A stretch of DNA of 64,000 nucleotides from Galaxea fascicularis. Its lineage: Eukaryota; Cnidaria; Anthozoa; Scleractinia; Euphylliidae. The DNA lies in NCBI GenBank assembly GCA_948470475.1, contig OX419345.1:17387739-17451738 (forward strand), read 5' to 3'. A model generated the notes under the pieces. That model worked only from the letters and a program-made list of their open reading frames with translations, did not search any database and was not told the origin of the DNA. Below, piece after piece: positions 11,801-20,800 of this stretch. A program made the position numbers and the translations under genes. The first letter of the stretch is position 1, and the number at the start of each line of letters is the position of its first letter.

Positions 11801-14800
11801 GCTTAATCGCTGGAAAAACTAAGAAAAACCTCCATGTGACCAGGGTATAACCTTAATATTTCCTAGATGCTATCATTTGAATTGTCGTCGCGTTTCGCGC
11901 TCAGTTGGCGAAGAAAATGGATGGCGAATTTAGGTCAGCCTTTGCCTTTGACATCAGGCCAAATGTTAAGCAAAATATCATGTGGGTGGAATCCTCTCGG
12001 TAAATCCTTAAAAAGTCGCGCTGTAGGTTTGGCGCAGCCGTTAATCGCGGAGTAAACAATTCCGCAATATACTTGGGAAGAAGGAAAGCCGGTTGACACG
12101 AGGGAAACTCTGCACATGGAAGAAAGCTGAAGGAAGTCTTAAGCTTATATCAATCTATCTGTTAATTTCAAATAAGGTAAGCTATTTAGTCACAAACACA
12201 TGCACACACGTACACGGCCGTAATACCCTCTGATAGAAGAGCATACCATACTGCGGTGACACTCAAGGTCCCGTCGACCTCGTGGTTTCGAATTTGTTCT
12301 TCAGGGCACCTCTGGCGTCTTTTTATTAAGACTTACAAAATGAAACAAACCGTACACCCGAACAGTTTTCTTATTTCTCGGATCTAATTCAATAACAGTT
12401 TTACATGTTACAATAGAGAGTTGTTAAACGTTTCATATTTTATCTACGCCACAATGTCGAAAGACGGCTTAGAGTTTATACCGGTAATGTTTTGTGAATG
12501 CTTCCCAACGTAGCGAAATCATGTTTCATTGAAACGCACTGTCAACGTTTGAAAACGTTTTCCGAATGTTTTGAAATGATTTTCAAACGGTTTCGAATGT
12601 TTCTCGGTTCCGTTGAAGAACATTGCCAATGTTCTAAAATGCATTGAAATGTTCTTCAATGCATTCTAACGTTTCAAAATGCATTGCGGTGAAAAACGAT
12701 TCAACGCAATTTTCATTAAGCCCGGTTCTCCCAAATAGGGTCACAATTTGTATTTTTGGTTACAAGAACAATGGAAACAAGAAGTCCTTTTAAAATTATT
12801 AAAACAAACAAACAAACAAAATACGCAGTTAAAAGACTGAGGGTAGCTATGTACTGTAAAGGTAGAAACAGAGGAGGGCAGCCACAGCCAACCTCCAGGT
12901 ACCTATCAACACACTGAGGAACTGGTGTGTGGATTGAACACTGACCCAAAATGTGACAGGGATGGAGGGAGGGAAGGAAACAAAGCAATCAAAGTAGCAA
13001 GGTGAATTGATTGAAAGCACTTGGTAATGCCCCTGCAAACCTCTCATCAACAATAGCCTCGCACATTACATTAGTGAAACCGCTGCACTGACTTGGTGTT
13101 CACCTTGCTTAAGTTAAAGTAGCACTCATCAAAAGGGAAATATGTTGCATGTAATCCAAGCTATAAAAATGACTCAGGGACTTGTGTTTTTCAATGAATT
13201 ATACTGTCTAACCAATTTGACTTGCTGTTTCATCAAATACACAGTGAAGATGATCATAACCGCCTCATTTAATTCGCACCTTGGTTTCAGGATTTTAAAT
13301 GATGCAGTTTTTAACTTTCCAAATAATCAAGAGGAGATCACACTGGTTGTTTGTCCAGAGACTGTTAAAGTCAAAAACTATGTGGATGATGAGCCAGGTA
13401 CTGCAGCCATTATAAACAAAATAGCCAGGACCTCCTAACTGAATGCACAGAGGCTCGTAGCCCAACAAGTGACCCCATGTGATCTTCAGACTGGCCCTTT
13501 CAGGGTAGACACTTTTCCTTTCAACATCCCCCCCTTACAAATGTGAATAGACTGTGTTTTAGCCACACCAAGATGTTAAATACCTGTAGACGGGGGATCT
13601 CTGGTCAAAAACCATTATACACTGTAAGGTCAGCTTCACGACCCAACAAGTTTGTAGAAAATTTATAATGGTTTGCTTGGAGAATTGGAAATTTGATCCA
13701 CTGAAATTCCTTGTTGACACCCTGCCTCACAAACTTATCTGGAACCCTGAGAATACATGTAGGTATTTCTACACCTTTTAAATCTTTTTTCTGTGGTCCA
13801 GACCTTTTGACCTTTCTCTGACACAGACCGCAGACCGGGGGATCACACACCCATTCCCCAAATGTCAGCCCCTTTATGCTACACCTTGTGTATTGTTTGT
13901 CTTACTCATGTTTACTTCAGATCCAACTAAAGTAATTCACACAGAGATGGTGCTTGCCCAAGAGGAGTTTGATAATTACCAGATTGGAGTTGACACTGAT
14001 GTGACTTTTTGTCTGAAAGAGTTAAGGGTACATTCATCAAGTTCATACAAAAATACTACAGTTGTCATTATATACAGTTCTGACATAACTGGAGTTTGTA
14101 ATTCAGTCTGCCCAATTAGTAAGGCATTGTAAATAAATAAATAATAAATCATGATATTTAGCCAGGAAGCTCCACTCACAGCGAAGTGGTTTTCAGGGAA
14201 GTCCTGCATCCGGATCGGAATTGGAATTGGAAGTGTTGGTTTTTGGGGAGAGGGGAAAACCAGAGTACCCGGAGAAAAACCTCTTGGAGCAGAGTAGAGA
14301 ACCAACAACAAACTCAACCCACATATGACGTCGAGTCTGGGAATCGAACCCAGGACACATTGTTGGGAGGCGAGTGCTCTCACCACTGCGCCAACCCTGT
14401 GTGAGCTATAAGACAAGACTTTAATAAAGTTTATCATCATCATCATCATCATGTCGTAATGGAGCAGTTTTTATTTTACCTTTGAAGGCATGGTCTACAA
14501 GTCAAAACATTGGAAGAGCAGCAGTCATGCTACTCGCCTGTGGCTTGTACTGTACTTTATCGTTGTTCTTTATACCACATTTTGACATCATTATTTTGTG
14601 CATTATTAGAGTACATACTGTATGCACTGCCAGATGGAATCCATTGTTAAGTCGTGTACAGGTGTACATAACTGTCAACAGTCTTGCCAACCAACTATTT
14701 CAAAGAGTGGCAAAAAATAATACTGTGCATGCTAGACCTTTATTACTCTTAATTTTGATACTCTTGTTTTGAAGGCTATTTTGGCATTTGCTGAGTTCTC

Positions 14801-17800
14801 AAGTCAACCAATAAATATACATTTTGAGACTGCTGGCAAGTAAGTAATACCATTCCTTTGAAGTGGTTACTGTTATTAAAGAGGATTTGTTCTTCACTAG
14901 GAGTGAAGCAAATAATTTTGCCTCATTTTCTTCCTCAAAATCTCTTTTAATCATTATACCAGACTCTGGTTACAATATAGGTGAAGAAATGAAAGAAGCA
15001 GCCTCTGTCCTCTTAATTCCCTTATGGAGAATGCAAATTCCTAATGCATCTGGATGGCTTTGAAGATTGTTGCCTCTTGAGATTTACTAGATTATTGAAA
15101 TTACCTTTATTAATTTATGAAATAAGTTAATTTTATGCCCTGAATATTTTTAATTTTTAGGGCACCTGGAACATTGCGATAAATTAATGCCCTTTTCAGT
15201 CTGGTATCATCATTTTATGCAAACTTACACAAACAAAAAAATAATTAGTCATTATCAACTCCTATAAACCTACTGTAAGACCAAAATTTAAATAGGGTTA
15301 AATGCAATTTAACTTAGTTATCGACTAGGAGCAAGTTGCTCTGTTTGTTGTGGCGTTGCGTGGCGTTAGCGTTAGGGTGTTATTAGTATTTTTGGGGCAT
15401 TGTTATGTAGCGTGTGCGGGTGTTATTTACATGTTGAGCTTCTCCGTGGCGTCTTCTGGCAGTTCGAGCAGTCAGCGGTTCTTTTTGCACATTATGCGTG
15501 CGCCTTTGCATGTCCTTGTGGTGTTGTTTAGCTCAGCGTTTGGAGTGTTGGCGCTCCCGGGCTTTAGAGTATTTCCCCTCCCTCCTCTCCCTATTGGGGA
15601 TTGTTTTTCCATTGAACTTATTGTTCAGTGTGACGGGTGCTTGTTTTGGGGTCTGGGGTGTCGGGCGGGGCTCGTGGCTGGGGTGCCGGTAGGGCAGACT
15701 TATGGGGTGTTCCACCGGCTGGGGGTTGGGTCGTTGGTACCAGTCCCCAGATCCTTGAGCACCCAACCTCCATTTGTGACACAGCCATTAAATTCTCATT
15801 GTTGCCCCCACACATTTCCTTCAGGTTTATAGAAGGAGCAGGGAGAAGTTGTTAAAATATCAAGCAAATTCATCTTATGTGATCCTGTCCTTAATTCTTG
15901 TGTATATTGCAAGGAGAAATTTGATGCTGATCACTCATAGGGATTAAAAGGTTAAAACCTCTTAACCTAGCTATTAGCCAACTTCCTTCTCTTTGTTTAT
16001 TATCGTAGGCCTATAGTGTTTAGTATGGATGGAGATTCAACCTATGAAGGTGACTTTGTTCTGGCAACATTGGTTGATCATGATGCATCTCTGCCATCAT
16101 CTCAAACATCAGTTACTACAGCAGTCAGCACATCAACTAAAAGCGTCTCCAAAGACAAACAAGACAGGAGGTTAGAAGTGGTCTGTCAGCATAAAATTTG
16201 AGATCTGTGAGAATCATGGCAAGCGTAACAATCACTATTCTGCAACCTCAAGAGTTTCACGTCCTTGGGAAAGAAAATTTGATTTCAAGACTGATTTTAT
16301 GCTTTGAAAACACCATTTGTCATCATGTACAGTGAGATCACACTGGATCACACTAACAGTGTGATCAGGCTACCAGGCTACCAGCTACCAGGCTACCCTG
16401 GATCACACTAACAATGTGATCCAGAGTAGCCTTTAAAGTGACAAATAATACAGGCTTTCTATAAGAGAAACAAACCCTTTTATAACCATTAGCATTTTAG
16501 TTTCATAATATTTTTTACTCATTTAAATCAGTAAAATCTCAATTTGGTGAGTCAAAATCAGGGGTGGATCTAAACACTAGAAAATCTCATGGGTAGCAAC
16601 CAGAAATGGAGGACCTCCCAAATCTTGGGTGATGAAAACTCCTGTTGCTGTGTAGAGGACTCCATCTTAGTTGCGACAGCATGCCGATGATAATGATAAT
16701 GATGACAGTCATGATCACCACCACCAACACCATCGAAATCATCATCATCATCATCATCATGATTGGTACAACAATACAACTGTAAGCGTAGGAGAGCCAT
16801 CATCACATGCCTACTCTACACATAGAACTCTTGGAATTTCCCATGCACTTTCTGTCTTTAACACTTTGAAGCTGACTTCAATTATAGTGTTCTGATAATG
16901 CAAGAAACTACAGTCATGTTACTTTACACGTAGACCTGAAGCTATTCAGCAGACTAAAAGCTAGGGGCATCTTTTGATGTACAGTGTAGTATTGACGGTG
17001 TGCTCTTTTGCTTTTTCAATTTCTGTACGATACATGTAGCTCGTCAAAAAAAATTCCTCCACAACAATCAGTGACAGTGCAGCAAAAGACCAAATCCAGA
17101 GCCACAAACAAAGCCACAGCCTCAGAAAACTCCCAGAGACAAGATGATGCTGGCTATGAGCAGGATGATGCCATGTTCAACGATGACGATGATTTGGATG
17201 TGACAGAAATTGACCTGGCTTTACAGGGTGGGAGGACTCAATCAACGACAGAACAGAGCCAAGAAAACAGAAAAAAAGTGAGCAAGAACAGTTCTGCTAA
17301 GAACGGTCAAATTCCAACGAACCAAAGGTACTGTATGTTTTAGATTTTTTATTTAGCTTTGGTAGCAAGAGAAAGACAGAATAGACAGGAGGGGGAGCTG
17401 TAGGAGCTACAAATTTGCTGGTTTACAGTTTTCATTTAAATGATCACATTGTGCAGAAGTTAAATCGCTGTTGTCATGTTGGACATGCATTTTTGTAATG
17501 CACTGAGCCACAGAAAAATTATACATGTCCGTAGACACTTGCAAATTCCACTCACAAGCTCAACACTAGAAAGAACATTCTAATAATGTGGTAAAATTCC
17601 TCCTTCCCTCTCAAACCACAGTGTACATGTATGTGTTACAGTCTTTTCCCAAAAAGTAGCTTGTTCAAAACTTGATAATGATTCTTCCTGATGGTCAGAT
17701 TTTTCTTTGTGGTTTGATAGAAATATAGATGTCAATAAAAGTGAAGCAGTACTGGATGACTTTTTCAGTGACTCATTTCCCTACCGAGGTAAGATAATGA

Positions 17801-20800
17801 TCATTCCTTGTTCTCATATTTTGATTCTACCTAACAAAAGTAAGCATAGGAATGTGATGGTTTGACTTGAACCTACTTGCCTCGGCTGCTCATATTGTAT
17901 CTCAGGGCATATGGGAATGGTTAATAGACAATAACATAAGGTAGATGTTTCTTTATGGTAATGAAAGCCTTACTATCGAGCAAAACAAATCGTTATTTCA
18001 TCATGTGTAATCTTTCATTAAAGAATCTAGGCGATTCAACACAAGTACTGTGGTCCCATCTATCCTGTAGAAAAAAATCTAACATATTGATGTGGCATGA
18101 GCTCCCTAGATGAGCAGAGGTTCAATGTTCAATAAGTCATTAACCAATCATGTTTGGCCAACCTTTCAGTTAATGGATAATAAATTTAGTGACCTGAGAC
18201 CAATCTGTTGTTCCATTTGACACATCACTTTGTCTCTACACACAAATATAAATGGGTGTTCAGGGTTGTCACTAGGATTTTAAGTAGATGGATGAATGGG
18301 TTGAAGTAGATGGCTACAGATACATGTAATAATAAACACAGAGCTCACAAACGCAATTTTTTTGCATTTTTGGGCAAAAGTAGCCAGCACAAATTGGTCT
18401 GACAGACAGCGGTAATCCGCCGACTACCAGCTCCTAATGGCAACCCTGGGTGTTAAAGAGGCATTCAAAAGAAAGTAGTAACTTGTCCTATAAAAACCAG
18501 TGAGAGTGACTAAAGACAACTTCAGGGTTAATATTGCATTATTTTAGTGGAACCAAAGTGAATGCTGGAGCTGTTGGAGTATTAGTCAAGGCACAAAGTC
18601 TTTACCATCCTAACTTGTGAGGTTATCCTTCCATGCTAAAAATAAGTATAGGAAATCGCACGACCTCGAGTACAATTTGGGATTCAACAAGACTGAGGAT
18701 GGGCAGGGGGGAGAGGGGTATTGGAGAACATAATTATTTCTTTGGAAACGCTTTAAGATTGTCAGTAGAATACAACTCCATGGCAGACAAATGGACCTAC
18801 ATTGGCATAATTGTGGCTTCTTGTGTGGCAGATAAATGGAATTCATATAGGAAATCGCAGGACCTCAAGTACAATTCAGGATTAATAGGTACAAGTGATT
18901 TTGAAAGTTCTCAAAATTGCATGAGCCTTTAGGCGAGTGTAATTTGAGAACTTTCAAAATCACGAGTATCTATTAATCCCGAATTGTGCAAGAAGGTCGT
19001 GCGATTTTGTATTTATAGTACATTCAACAAAATTACAAAGTGCCGTTGTCGTGGAAACTTAATAGGTACTCCTACAGAGTCCTATTTGGGATTAATTTTA
19101 CTGCTCTCAACCAATCAGAATTGAGTTATTTTGTAGAGTGTACTATAATAATAGTAATGATAATGGTTTCTGTTATACACAGGGCTTGTGTGGTCCTGGG
19201 AATTGTGGGAAGTACTTGAATTTTAGTCTAGCTTATTTCCAGGACTGGAAAGTCCTCAAAGGACATCTTTGAAAATCCTGTAAATTCATAAACTCAAGTA
19301 ATTAACTTTTCTTGAAAAGACACTGGGGAGTAGCCAGATGGTAAAATCCGATAACTGATCAAAAAATACATTGTACTTTATGTGTACTTAATAAATTAGG
19401 TCCTGAAAACAAAACTTTGTGAGGGCTTGAAAAGTACTGAAAAAAGTTGTCTCTGCATAAGGGTATGAACCCTGTATGCAAAAACAAACTTGTTTGACTG
19501 ATTATTAATTTTCATGTTCTCTTCTTTAAAGAATTAATTTTTGTCTGTGATCCGTTGAGTTTCCTTTGGACTATGTCAAACTGTTTTTATCGATTTACTT
19601 GTTCAATAGATTTGTTCACCACTGGGAGAAAAGAGCTTTCTGTTATCCATGAGGCCAGTCAAGAGACTGCTAATACGTCCACGTATCCTTTGGACATTTT
19701 CACTTCAGTAAAAAATTAATGTCATTTATGTCTAATTGTGTTAATTGTGATACAGTTGCAATCCTCCTTCCAGCTGACAAGTAAGAAATAACCATTACAA
19801 GTACAGTGTAGCTACAAAAAATGTCCTCTGTGAGGGCAAACATCTTTTGTTTTCTCTTTCATGTGATGGTTCAACTTAAATTCTATTGCTTGTGTTGGTA
19901 CCTGGAGTCAGTTACTCTCAGCTAGTGAATTGTCTGGCTGGGCAGTTGCCAGGGAAGTAAAAAATATAAATGAAAGAAACTAAACAACATGAAGACTAGA
20001 TAATGCTGAAGAAAAACCTGACTAATGAATACAAGTATAATTATCTTGTGGACTTCCCTTAGCATCTTTCTTTGTACACAGTGAATAAGATCTGATTATT
20101 AATTCTCCTTTGTAGCTGCTCTGCATTTCCTTGTACATTAGCTAAGAGAATTTGGGGTTGTATCAAGATGACACCCTCTTGTTGATGAGTTTTTCTATTC
20201 TCATCACCTGCCTGCTGGACAATGTACTGATATTACTAAGGAGAATTTACATGCTAATCATTTCTGGGAGTTAAAGGGTTATAGACCACTAAATAGAGCT
20301 ACAGTACATGTAGTAATTTTCTTAAGTCTTTAACAAAATATCAATTTAAAGTTAAAGTTAAACAAATACTCTTAGAAATTCTGCAAGAAACAGATTATTA
20401 TATATTAAGGTTCCCCAAATACTTTCCAGTATCAAGCAAATAAAAACGTGATGAAATGTACTTAATTCATATTTTAATCTCCAGTTTGCCTTTAACCTCT
20501 CAATCGTATCTTTTAGTTTTAGTTGTAGTATGTGTATTACTGTAACTCTACAGATCAGCTTCTGTGTTGTTTTGCAATTCTTTAATTTATTAACTTAATC
20601 AAACAATCTGTTCCTGCCTTGAATAGCATTTCATGCTAATTTTTTGTATTACTTTAAGTGTGTTTTTAATAATGATGTTGTTGTTTTTGTCATACACCGT
20701 GCAAAGGATGGCAGCTCACAGTGTCTGTACTAGAGAGCACCATCTGTGTCTTTGTTATATTTCTTTACTTATGATCAGTCGTGGCAGTGCAAAGCCGATA

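Noticed and set aside
13976..14452. 158-codon - strand frame
   Set aside because: It is the body of a tRNA-derived SINE plus a (GAT)n run read as MMMMMM; not a gene.
15350..15832. 160-codon + strand frame in RAD9 intron 8
   Set aside because: Opposite-strand frames are open too because of GC-rich composition; no motif and it lies inside an intron.
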